Both the position numbers and the translations under genes were made by a program. A DNA stretch of 18,739 nucleotides from Gemmatimonadales bacterium (GTDB lineage Bacteria > Gemmatimonadota > Gemmatimonadetes > Gemmatimonadales > GWC2-71-9), in contig JACDDX010000005.1 in assembly GCA_013816685.1 (NCBI GenBank), positions 1 to 18,739 on the forward strand, written 5' to 3'. Below are positions 5,805 through 12,476 of this stretch, one piece after another. Position 1 is the first letter of the stretch. Each line of letters opens with the position of its first letter. A model generated the notes under the pieces. That model had not been told where the DNA came from. It ran no database searches and worked only from the letters and a program-made list of their open reading frames with translations.

Positions 5805-8124
5805 CGCCGACGTGTACCAGCCGCGGCGGCCGGCACTGCTCGCCTGGGCCGTGTTCGTGCTGGCCGCGCTGACGCTCTGCTGGCCCATGCTCACCGGGCA
5901 GTTCCTGCTCGGGGACGACCAGTACGTGGCCGGCTACGCGTTCCGGAAGTTCGGCGCCGAAGCGTTCCGGGCCACCGGCTCGATTCCCGAGTGGAATCCC
6001 TACCTGTTCGGTGGCCTGCCGTTCATCGCGGCCCAGCATGGTGACGTGTTCTACCCGACGGCCTGGCTGCGCTGGATCCTGCCGGTGGATGCCGCCATGA
6101 ATCTCGGGTTCGCGTTGCACATCGTGCTGGCGGGGGGCACGATGTACGCCCTGACCCGGGCGCTGCGCACCAGCTGGAGCGGTGCCGTGCTCGCCGGCAT
6201 CGCGTACGAGATGAGTGGCATCGTGGCGTCGCTGGTGCGCCCCGGTCACGACGGCAAGCTGTTCGTCTCGGCGCTCGCCCCACTGGGGTTCCTCGCACTG
6301 GTGCGCGCCATCCGCGACCGCCGGCCCTGGGGTTACGCCCTGCTGTCCGGAATCGTCGGGCTCTGCATGCTGAGCCCGCATTACCAGATGACCTATTACC
6401 TGCTGGTTGCCCTCGCCCTCTGGACCCTCTGGCTGGTCTTCCTCGATCCCGAGCGTCCGCAGAACGCACGTGCCGTCGTGACCCTTGCGTGCTCGCTCGG
6501 TGCCGTGCTGCTCGGCCTCGGCATCGCCGCGATTCAGGTGCTGCCGTTCCTCGCCTACCTGCCGTTTTCCCCCCGCGCCGAAGGCGGGCCCAGCGGGGGG
6601 TGGGCCTACGCGACCGGATTCTCGATGCCGCCCGAGGAGATCGTCACCACGGTGCTGCCTCAGTTCAACGGCATGCTGGATCACTACTGGGGTCGCAACT
6701 TTTTCAAGCTGCACACCGAGTACCTCGGCGCCGTCGCTGTCGTGCTCGCCGCGTTCGGGCTCACCGATCGCGCGCGACGCCCGCTGGCCAAGGCGCTCGG
6801 CGCCATTCTGATCCTGTTTCTGCTGGTGGCGTTTGGCGGCCATACGCCCTTCTATCGGCTCTGGTACGAGGTGATGCCGATGATGAAGAAGGTACGCGCT
6901 CCCGGCATGGCGTTTTTCCTGGTGGCGCTGCCGGTGGCGGTCTTCGCCGGCTTCGGCACCGACCGGTTGCTTCGCGGGGAAGGATCCCGGCGGGGGCTCA
7001 CGGTCGGGTTCGGGGCGTTGGGCGCGCTCGCGCTGCTCGGCGTTGTCGGGGCGCTCGAGAGCGTCGCGATCGCATTCGCCGGCTCCGAGCAGGTCACCCG
7101 CGCCATGGAGAACGGCGGTGCCCTGCGCGGCGGTGCGCTCCGTCTGCTCGTGGTCGCGCTGGTGGGCGGAGCGGTGACCTGGGCGATCTGGTCGCGCAAG
7201 CTGACCGGCGCAGTCGCCGGGGCCGCCCTGATGACCATCGTCGTGCTCGACTTCTGGTCGATCGACCGCAACTTCTTCGAGTTCAAAGGGCCGGCCTCGG
7301 AGGTCTACCGCGATGACGCGATCACGACCCGGCTGCGGCAGGAGAGGGGTGCCTTCCGTGTGCTCGACGCGGGCGTGTATCAGGGCTCCTATCTCATGGC
7401 CCACGACATCCGGACCATGCTGGGCTATCACGGTAACGAGGTCCGATTCTACGATGAGCTGCTGGGCGGGAAGAATGAGTGGACGAACGCTGGCAACCCG
7501 AACCTGCTGGACCTGCTCAGCGTGCGCTTTCTGCTGCTGCCCGGGGAGCAGGAGGTTCCCTCGTTCCGGAAGATCCTGGGGCCGGTGGTCACGACGCCCG
7601 GATCGACCGGCGTCCTCTACGAGCGTGACACCATTCCGCCCTATGTGCGGGTGTTGAGTGCAGCCGCGAAGCTCACCGAGGCACAACTGGTTCCCACCGT
7701 GATCGACCCGAAGTTTCCCCGCGATGCCGTTGTCGTTTACCCCGACACCGCGTCGTTGACTCCCGGACCTATCAGAGGCGAGGTGAGGCGCGAGCAACGT
7801 GTCCGGCCCACGCTCGCCGACTGGAGTCCGGGTCGCATGCGGGTGTCCCTGACCGGTACTGCGGGCGAGCCCACCTACCTGCTGGTGAGTGAGACCTGGT
7901 ACCCCGATTGGCGTGCGACGGTCGATGGCCGGCCGGCTCAGGTGGTCCGAGCGGATCACGCGCTGCTCAGCGTCATGCTGCCTCCCGGCGCGAAGGAAGT
8001 ACTGCTGACCTTCCATTCCGATGCCTACGCACGGGGAAAACTGGTGACGCTGCTCGCGGGGCTGAGCACCCTCGCCCTGACCGTGGGACCGGCGATCATG
8101 ACCCGGAGAGCCGTGCGTGCCTGA
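5791..8124 (+). CDS. YfhO-family polytopic membrane protein, probable GT-C glycosyltransferase
   Basis: This 777-residue protein has an N-terminal membrane helix (about 15-36), the luminal-loop motif GQFLLGDDQ with Asp42/Asp43, then WNPYLFGGLPF (68-78) and about a dozen membrane spans to residue 490. A large extracytoplasmic domain follows, closing with ETWYPDWRATVDG and a last helix at the C-terminus. This plan matches the YfhO family. In Bacillus and Listeria, YfhO acts outside the membrane with CsbB and GtcA to put sugars from undecaprenyl phosphate onto lipoteichoic acid. Gram-negative members lack an assigned acceptor. The frame stays open back to an ATG at 5683, but GTG 5791 has GGGGA seven bases upstream and gives a normal N-terminus; the longer start would add an Arg/Pro-rich segment read out of frame through the preceding gene. 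Confidence 0.85.
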   Translation: MSRPDADVYQPRRPALLAWAVFVLAALTLCWPMLTGQFLLGDDQYVAGYAFRKFGAEAFRATGSIPEWNPYLFGGLPFIAAQHGDVFYPTAWLRWILPVDAAMNLGFALHIVLAGGTMYALTRALRTSWSGAVLAGIAYEMSGIVASLVRPGHDGKLFVSALAPLGFLALVRAIRDRRPWGYALLSGIVGLCMLSPHYQMTYYLLVALALWTLWLVFLDPERPQNARAVVTLACSLGAVLLGLGIAAIQVLPFLAYLPFSPRAEGGPSGGWAYATGFSMPPEEIVTTVLPQFNGMLDHYWGRNFFKLHTEYLGAVAVVLAAFGLTDRARRPLAKALGAILILFLLVAFGGHTPFYRLWYEVMPMMKKVRAPGMAFFLVALPVAVFAGFGTDRLLRGEGSRRGLTVGFGALGALALLGVVGALESVAIAFAGSEQVTRAMENGGALRGGALRLLVVALVGGAVTWAIWSRKLTGAVAGAALMTIVVLDFWSIDRNFFEFKGPASEVYRDDAITTRLRQERGAFRVLDAGVYQGSYLMAHDIRTMLGYHGNEVRFYDELLGGKNEWTNAGNPNLLDLLSVRFLLLPGEQEVPSFRKILGPVVTTPGSTGVLYERDTIPPYVRVLSAAAKLTEAQLVPTVIDPKFPRDAVVVYPDTASLTPGPIRGEVRREQRVRPTLADWSPGRMRVSLTGTAGEPTYLLVSETWYPDWRATVDGRPAQVVRADHALLSVMLPPGAKEVLLTFHSDAYARGKLVTLLAGLSTLALTVGPAIMTRRAVRA

Positions 8125-8836
8125 GCGACTTCTCATCGTCATGCCGACGTACAACGAGCACGCCAATCTGCCGCAGATCGTCTCCGCGATCCTCGACCAG
8201 GATCCGCGGGTCGAAATCCTGGTCGTAGATGACAACTCACCCGACGGCACCGGACGCCTCGCGGACGAGATGGCGAAGGCGAACCCCCGGGTCCACGTGC
8301 TGAATCGGCCCGGCAAGCAGGGACTCGGCAAGGCGTACCTGGCCGGCTTCCGGTGGGCACTGGCGGCAGGCTACGAACTGATCATGGAGATGGACGCCGA
8401 CCTGAGTCATGATCCCAAGTATCTCCCGGACTTCATCGCTGCGGTCCAGGATGCCGACCTCGTCGTCGGGTCGCGCTACAAGAGCGGCGTCAACGTGATC
8501 AACTGGCCGATCTCGCGACTGCTGCTTTCCTATTTCGCCAACCAGTATGCCCGTGGGGTCACCGGCCTGCCGCTGACCGACGCCACCGGTGGATACAAGC
8601 TGTTCCGGCGTGCGGTGCTCGAGGCGCTGGAGTTCGAACGGGTGCGCTCCAACGGGTACTCCTTCCAGATCGAGATGAGCTTCCGCGCCTGGGAGCGCGG
8701 CTTCCGGGTGGTCGAGATCCCGATCGTGTTCACCGATCGCGTCGAGGGGCGGAGCAAGATGAACAAGCGGATCGTGCGGGAAGCGATCTGGATGGTCTGG
8801 TGGCTTCGCGTGCAGGCGATCACGGGGCAGTTGTGA
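8117..8836 (+). CDS. Polyprenol-phosphate mannose synthase-like GT2 glycosyltransferase
   Basis: This 239-residue soluble GT2 enzyme resembles the catalytic domain of dolichol/polyprenol monophosphomannose synthase (DPM1, actinobacterial Ppm1). It shows MPTYNEHANLP (9-19), ILVVDDNSPDGTG (34-46), the DXD-type MDADLSHDP (92-100), VVGSRYKSG (116-124), the TGGYKLFRR acceptor-loop motif (157-165) and the conserved R-EGRSKMNKRIVREA element (208-222). The family moves mannose, or less often another hexose, from GDP- or UDP-sugar to a polyprenyl phosphate on the cytoplasmic face, making the donor for GT-C enzymes. There is no C-terminal membrane part, so it differs from the GT2 gene at 2786. GTG 8117 has GGAGAG six bases upstream and overlaps yfhO by eight bases; the stop overlaps dapF as GTGA. 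Sugar identity is not visible. Confidence 0.88.
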   Translation: MPERLLIVMPTYNEHANLPQIVSAILDQDPRVEILVVDDNSPDGTGRLADEMAKANPRVHVLNRPGKQGLGKAYLAGFRWALAAGYELIMEMDADLSHDPKYLPDFIAAVQDADLVVGSRYKSGVNVINWPISRLLLSYFANQYARGVTGLPLTDATGGYKLFRRAVLEALEFERVRSNGYSFQIEMSFRAWERGFRVVEIPIVFTDRVEGRSKMNKRIVREAIWMVWWLRVQAITGQL

Positions 8837-9690
8837 GCGCTCCGGCGCCGCTCGCCCACGGCATCGGCTTCTACAAGATGTCCGGGTCGGGGAACGACTT
8901 CGTGATGTTCGATGGCCGCCTCACGCCTGCCGAGGACCTGACCGCCGAGCGGATCCGCCGTCTATGCGATCGCCGGCGAGGCATCGGCGCGGACGGGGTG
9001 GTCGTGCTTTCGCCCACCGGACTCGGGGCGGTGACCATGGCATACTGGAACGCGGACGGGAGCCGGGCGGCGCTCTGCGGCAACGCCTCACTCTGCAGCG
9101 CCCGGCTCTCGGCTGAGCTCTGCCTGTCGCACGGCTCTGACGTGTGCCTCCTGACCGACGCGGGCCCGGTGCAGGCTCGCGGCTGCCGTGGCGAGGCAGG
9201 CGCCGAGATCAACATCCGAGATGTTGGCCCCACCCGAGCGGCCGACGCCGAGCTCGGGCCGGGCGAGCGCTGGATCGCGCTCGGGACGGTCGGGGTGCCG
9301 CACCTGATCGTCCGGGTGGACGACGTCGAGCGCGCGGACGTGGACCGCCGCGGCCGGGAGCTCAGGCACCATCCCTCGCTGGGGGACCCCGGCGCCAATG
9401 TGAACTTCGTCTCTCCCGCAGCTGGGCATCCGGGAGTGTGGGCCCTCCGCACGTTCGAGCGCGGCGTCGAAGGCGAAACGCTGGCGTGCGGCACCGGTAC
9501 CGTGGCCGCGGCCCTCGCGCTGGCCGAGCGGGAGGAGGCTGCGCTGCCGATCGAGCTGGTGAGCAGGGGGGGGGCCGTGCTGCGCGTGTCGGGGGACGCT
9601 GGCGAGGCCGCGGCACGCGGTGTCTGGCTCGGCGGCGAGGCAGCGCTGGTCTATACGGGCAGACTTGCACCCGGGATCTGGGTCATCTGA
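8833..9690 (+). CDS. dapF: Diaminopimelate epimerase DapF
   Basis: The enzyme converts LL- to meso-diaminopimelate for lysine and peptidoglycan synthesis using two cysteines as acid and base. In 285 residues I see KMSGSGNDFV (15-24), NADGSRAALCGN (73-84) with Cys82, GVPHLIV (154-160), NVNFV (189-193) and ERGVEGETLACGTGT (209-223) with Cys219. Both catalytic cysteines are therefore present. The first motif reads CGNASLC where most enzymes have CGN(G/A)xRC, so the usual Arg is replaced by Leu; the motif around Cys219 is normal. GTG 8833 overlaps the previous stop as GTGA and gives a start close to family N-termini; the open frame extends further upstream to ATG 8800 inside the preceding gene, which I reject. 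It is the last gene of the plus-strand operon. Confidence 0.93.
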   Translation: MSAPAPLAHGIGFYKMSGSGNDFVMFDGRLTPAEDLTAERIRRLCDRRRGIGADGVVVLSPTGLGAVTMAYWNADGSRAALCGNASLCSARLSAELCLSHGSDVCLLTDAGPVQARGCRGEAGAEINIRDVGPTRAADAELGPGERWIALGTVGVPHLIVRVDDVERADVDRRGRELRHHPSLGDPGANVNFVSPAAGHPGVWALRTFERGVEGETLACGTGTVAAALALAEREEAALPIELVSRGGAVLRVSGDAGEAAARGVWLGGEAALVYTGRLAPGIWVI

Positions 9691-9927
9691 GTTTCTGCAG
9701 CATCAAGCGCGGGTGTACGTCGCGCAGCTTCCCGTCGGGCACACGCAGTACTGCCCCAAGCCAAAATTCGATGGAGAAGGGGAGAACTCCCGGTTTCCCA
9801 CACCTTCCCACAAGCAAACTTAACATAACATATCTTATAGGACGTTCAGGTTCTGTGATCGAAGAAGGCCCCGGCAGGTTCGACTGCTCGGGGCCCGGCC
9901 TCTCCTCGCCGCTCCAGCGAAACAGAG
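9691..9927. other. Convergent intergenic region with AT-rich island
   Basis: The 237 bases separate the ends of dapF (plus) and the YfgM-like gene (minus). The stretch 9814-9839 (ACTTAACATAACATATCTTA within it) is markedly AT-rich against a GC-rich background. TTCCCACA occurs at 9795-9802 and again at 9805-9812, and TTCCCAC a third time at 9934-9940. A 47-codon minus-strand frame runs 9826 to 9683 through the region into the last bases of dapF, without a ribosome binding site; I do not call it a gene. A hairpin at 9867-9895 is listed separately. Nothing else is recognisable. Confidence 0.5.
9867..9895 (-). terminator. Hairpin, probable terminator of the YfgM-like gene
   Basis: Seven G/C pairs (GGCCCCG with CGGGGCC) are extended inward by GCAG/CTGC across one bulged T (9888), leaving the six-base loop GTTCGA. 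On the minus strand the hairpin is followed by TTCTTC and lies about 33 bases after the stop at 9928-9930, which fits an intrinsic terminator with a poor T-run. On the plus strand no T-run follows, though the structure could still slow transcription coming from dapF. Confidence 0.6.
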
Positions 9928-10590
9928 CTACATCTTCCCACCCGTGATCTCCGCGAGCCGCACCTGCGCCTCGGTCATGCTCGGGGTGTCCGAGTACTTC
10001 TCGACGATCGTCCGGTATGCCCGGATCGCTTCAGGGTTCTTGCCTGCGGCCCGATACGATCGGCCGGCGCCGATCAGGTACTGCGCCTTCAGGTAATTCG
10101 CCGACGCGAGGCCGGCGGCCCGCGTGTAGGCCTCGGCCGCATCAGCGTAACGGCGCGCATTCTCCAGCGCCGAGGCGAGGAGACCGCTCGCAGGCGTCGC
10201 GAACTTCTCGCCCGGCGAGGTCGCGAGGAAATCCCTCAGTCCCACGGCGGCCAGCTCATTCTGCCCGTTCACCAGCCGCACCTGATTCAGCGTGATCACG
10301 GCCTCTTTCGCCGCGTCGGTACCGTCATAGGTCGTGATCAACTTCTGCAGCTCGCTCGACGCCAACGGCAGGTTGCCCGCCTCCGCGGCGGCACGCGCCT
10401 GGTTCAGGCTCCTCCCGGCAAACGCCTCCTTGCGGCGGGAGCTGCTCAGCGCAACCCATAATCCCAGCACCACCAGCAGCACCGCGGCGCCGACGGCGAT
10501 GAGCCGCTTTTGGGGATCGGCATACCAGCGAGCCCGCACCGGTGCGCGGTGCGAGGGGTCGGTCGCATTCGCTTCGATTGTTGTCGCCAT
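9928..10590 (-). CDS. YfgM-like single-pass membrane TPR protein
   Basis: This 220-residue protein has a short cytoplasmic N-terminus, one membrane helix (about 30-50, LIAVGAAVLLVVLGLWVAL), then helical repeats ending with an obvious tetratricopeptide pair (YLKAQYLIGAGRSYRAAG, then AIRAYRTIVEKYSDTP). This is the plan of the TPR_21/YfgM family, whose E. coli member is an ancillary subunit of the SecYEG translocon next to PpiD; the repeats would sit in the periplasm. I chose ATG 10590 because it gives the normal short N-terminus. The frame stays open to 10830, but that would run into the tRNA gene at 10800-10872, so the long version is wrong. The upstream 209 bases show no convincing promoter. 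Function beyond membrane-anchored scaffold is inferred. Confidence 0.78.
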   Translation of the reverse strand: MATTIEANATDPSHRAPVRARWYADPQKRLIAVGAAVLLVVLGLWVALSSSRRKEAFAGRSLNQARAAAEAGNLPLASSELQKLITTYDGTDAAKEAVITLNQVRLVNGQNELAAVGLRDFLATSPGEKFATPASGLLASALENARRYADAAEAYTRAAGLASANYLKAQYLIGAGRSYRAAGKNPEAIRAYRTIVEKYSDTPSMTEAQVRLAEITGGKM

Positions 10591-10765
10591 CCCTGCACCG
10601 CCGTCGTCTGTAATGAGGTCCCGGAAATCGCTCCCGGTCAAGACCAGAAGAATAGTCGCCGGCCGGTCGACAAGCCACCCGATATCCCGCCCTGCCCGCC
10701 ACTTAGCCGGCGCCTCGGGCTGCCTGGCCCAGGGCTGAACTCCCCGACACGGTGCGAAGCGGCGC

Positions 10766-10791
10766 GGGGTCGGGACCTGTCTCCCGGCCCC
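10766..10791 (-). terminator. Hairpin just downstream of tRNA-Arg, possible terminator
   Basis: On the minus strand GGGGCCGGGA pairs with TCCCGACCCC with a single C-A mismatch and a six-base loop, starting nine bases after the tRNA 3' end. No T-run follows, so it is either a weak or factor-dependent terminator or a 3' processing structure. Confidence 0.3.
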
Positions 10792-10799
10792 ACACCTCA

Positions 10800-10872
10800 T
10801 GCCCCCGGCGTGATTCGAACACGCGGCCAACGGTTTAGGAAACCGCTGCTCTATCCCCTGAGCTACGGGGGC
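10800..10872 (-). tRNA. tRNA-Arg, anticodon CCT
   Basis: A complete 73-base cloverleaf reads on the minus strand. The acceptor stem GCCCCCG/CGGGGGC pairs perfectly, the D-arm is GCTC/GAGC, the anticodon stem GCGGT/ACCGT carries the loop TTCCTAA with anticodon CCT at 10839-10837, the variable loop has five bases, and the T-arm GCGTG-TTCGAAT-CACGC is perfect. The discriminator base is A. CCA is not encoded (the next bases are TGA), so the 3' end must be added by nucleotidyltransferase. It lies 27 bases after the apt stop. It reads AGG codons. Confidence 0.95.
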
Positions 10873-10899
10873 GATTCGTCCGGTGAACTTGCGGCATCG

Positions 10900-11454
10900 T
10901 CAGACAGAGAGCAATGCCGGGCTGGGCGCTCCTGCCAGTCTCCGTCGCCCCTCCAGCGCGGCGATCTCGAGCAGGAAGCTCCAGCCGATCACCTCCGCCC
11001 CGAGCCCGCGCGCCAGCCGGCCCGCTGCCGCGGCCGTCCCGCCGGTGGCGAGCACATCATCGACGATCACCGCCCGGCTTCCCCGCTCTAGCGCATCGCG
11101 ATGACATTCCAGCGCGTCGGCTCCGTACTCCAGCTCATAGCTCTCCGTCACCCGCTCCCAGGGGAGCTTTCCCGGCTTCCGCACCGGGACGAACCCGGCG
11201 CCAAGCGTCGCGGCCACCGCGCCGCCGAGAATGAAACCGCGTGCCTCGATGCCGACGACGTGCGTGACTCCCGGTCCACGGAACGGCGCCGCCAGCGCCT
11301 CCACGACCTGCCGGAACAGCGGTCCATCGCGCAGCACCGGTGTGATATCCTGAAAGACGATGCCGGGCTTGGGGTAGTCCGGAATAGGCCGCAGCGTCCT
11401 ACTCAGTCGCGCTGTCAGGCTCGCGTCGGCATCGGTCAGGGAATGTGGGGTCAT
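10900..11454 (-). CDS. apt: Adenine phosphoribosyltransferase
   Basis: This purine-salvage enzyme makes AMP from adenine and PRPP. The 184-residue protein has the expected length and fold markers: the N-terminal FPDFPKPGI-like motif IPDYPKPGIVFQDITP (24-39), VVGIEARGF (66-74) for the base site, the RKPGKLPWE flexible loop (92-100) and the PRPP-binding loop VIVDDVLATGGT (129-140) with the acidic pair Asp132/Asp133. ATG 11454 was chosen because it gives the family start; the frame stays open much further upstream across the acylphosphatase gene, which is a shadow. It follows acylphosphatase by 28 bases and precedes the tRNA. No good ribosome binding site is seen before the ATG, so coupling to the upstream genes or an atypical initiation is possible. 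Confidence 0.94.
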   Translation of the reverse strand: MTPHSLTDADASLTARLSRTLRPIPDYPKPGIVFQDITPVLRDGPLFRQVVEALAAPFRGPGVTHVVGIEARGFILGGAVAATLGAGFVPVRKPGKLPWERVTESYELEYGADALECHRDALERGSRAVIVDDVLATGGTAAAAGRLARGLGAEVIGWSFLLEIAALEGRRRLAGAPSPALLSV

Positions 11455-11482
11455 GAGGTCTGGTGTGAGGGAATGGTACGCG

Positions 11483-11767
11483 TCACGAGGGCACGCGAAA
11501 TCGAACCGTGCCGCGGCCCTCCAGGCCTGCTCCGCTCGGAGCCGTACGCTCCACCGCTTCGACGCGCGCGGCGGGCGGGCCGTCGCGAAGCCGCGCTTCC
11601 AAAGTGGTGATCGCCTCGTCGGAGCCGTCCGCCACGACCTCCACCCGGCCGTCGGCGAGGTTGCGCGCATAGCCACCCAGTGCCAGCCGGTCGGCATGAC
11701 GTGCGACGAACATTCGAAAGCCGACACCCTGCACGTCACCGCTTACGAGAAAGCGTACGGCGCTCAC
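11483..11767 (-). CDS. acyP: Acylphosphatase
   Basis: This small enzyme (94 residues, the usual size) hydrolyses carboxyl-phosphate bonds in acyl phosphates. The signature GDVQGVGFR (10-18) holds the phosphate-binding loop and catalytic Arg18, and YARNLADGRVEV (33-44) holds the catalytic Asn36. The GTG start at 11767 overlaps the DedA stop as GTGA, so translation is probably coupled to DedA. The open frame extends further upstream in a shadow of DedA, but the family N-terminus matches the GTG. The physiological substrate of bacterial acylphosphatases is unsettled. Confidence 0.92.
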   Translation of the reverse strand: MSAVRFLVSGDVQGVGFRMFVARHADRLALGGYARNLADGRVEVVADGSDEAITTLEARLRDGPPAARVEAVERTAPSGAGLEGRGTVRFRVPS

Positions 11768-12441
11768 GGCGCTGGGTCCGGCCGGGGGCTCACCGGCCCG
11801 GCCCGCTTCGCCGATCCACGGTTCTTCAGTGCTTCGAGAACGACCGGGAGCACCGAGACCGCGATGATCGCCAGGATCACCAGCGTGAAGTTGTTGCGGA
11901 CCACCGGGATGTTGCCGAAGTAGAAACCGCCAAGCACGAAGAGCCCGACCCACAGCGCAGCGCCCGCCACCGAATAGGCCAGAAACGTCGGATAGCGCAT
12001 GGCGCCAACGCCGGCCACGAAGGGCGCAAAGGTGCGGATAATCGGGATGAACCGCGCCATCACGATCGTCTTGCCGCCGTGTTTCGCGTAGAACGCGGAC
12101 GTTCGATCGAGATACTCGCGGCGCAGGAAGCGATGCTGCCCGCTGAGGGCGCGCGGGCCGACATAGCGCCCGAACCAGTAGTTGACGTTGTCACCGAGCA
12201 ATGCGGCGACAAACAGCAACGCCATCACGATCCGGACGTCGAGCGATCCCAGCGCCGCGAACGTCCCGGCGGCGAACAGGAGCGAATCACCGGGCAGGAA
12301 GGGGGTGACCACCAGTCCCGTCTCGCAGAAGACGATTGCCGACAGAATGGCGTACGTCCACACCCCGTACTCGGCAAGCACCCGGCCCAGGTGCTGGTCG
12401 AGATGCAGGAACAGGTCGATTACACTGCGGAGCAGATCCAT
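11764..12441 (-). CDS. DedA-family inner membrane protein
   Basis: This 225-residue polytopic protein carries the family motifs in order: Glu40 in VFCETGLVV, FLPGDSLLF (48-56), GDNVNYWFGRYVG (83-95) and RFIPIIRTFAPFVAG (130-144), with re-entrant-type hydrophobic segments and two to three C-terminal helices. DedA proteins are membrane transporters or scramblases, and some members (UptA) recycle undecaprenyl phosphate across the inner membrane; this member's substrate is not known. ATG 12441 has GGAG six bases upstream. It lies 35 bases after pcm and overlaps acylphosphatase. A Pro/Arg-rich tail after residue 205 is probably cytoplasmic. Confidence 0.9.
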   Translation of the reverse strand: MDLLRSVIDLFLHLDQHLGRVLAEYGVWTYAILSAIVFCETGLVVTPFLPGDSLLFAAGTFAALGSLDVRIVMALLFVAALLGDNVNYWFGRYVGPRALSGQHRFLRREYLDRTSAFYAKHGGKTIVMARFIPIIRTFAPFVAGVGAMRYPTFLAYSVAGAALWVGLFVLGGFYFGNIPVVRNNFTLVILAIIAVSVLPVVLEALKNRGSAKRAGPVSPRPDPAP

Positions 12442-12476
12442 CCGAGTCTCCGAGATGGCGCCGGGTGGAAGGACGG

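Noticed and set aside
5794..8331. 845-codon open frame on the minus strand
   Set aside because: It is antisense to the YfhO-like gene and has low-complexity Gln/Arg/His/Gly composition and no recognisable fold.
9683..9826. 47-codon minus-strand frame as a real small gene
   Set aside because: It has no ribosome binding site and no recognised similarity; I keep it only as an observation on the AT-rich island.
9867..9900. Possible tRNA fragment because of the GGTTCGA loop
   Set aside because: The stem around the loop does not match a T-arm with a seven-base loop, and no acceptor or anticodon arm is present.
10591..10830. Longer N-terminus of the YfgM-like protein starting at 10830
   Set aside because: It would run into the tRNA-Arg gene at 10800-10872 and add Arg/Pro/Cys-rich sequence not found in the family.
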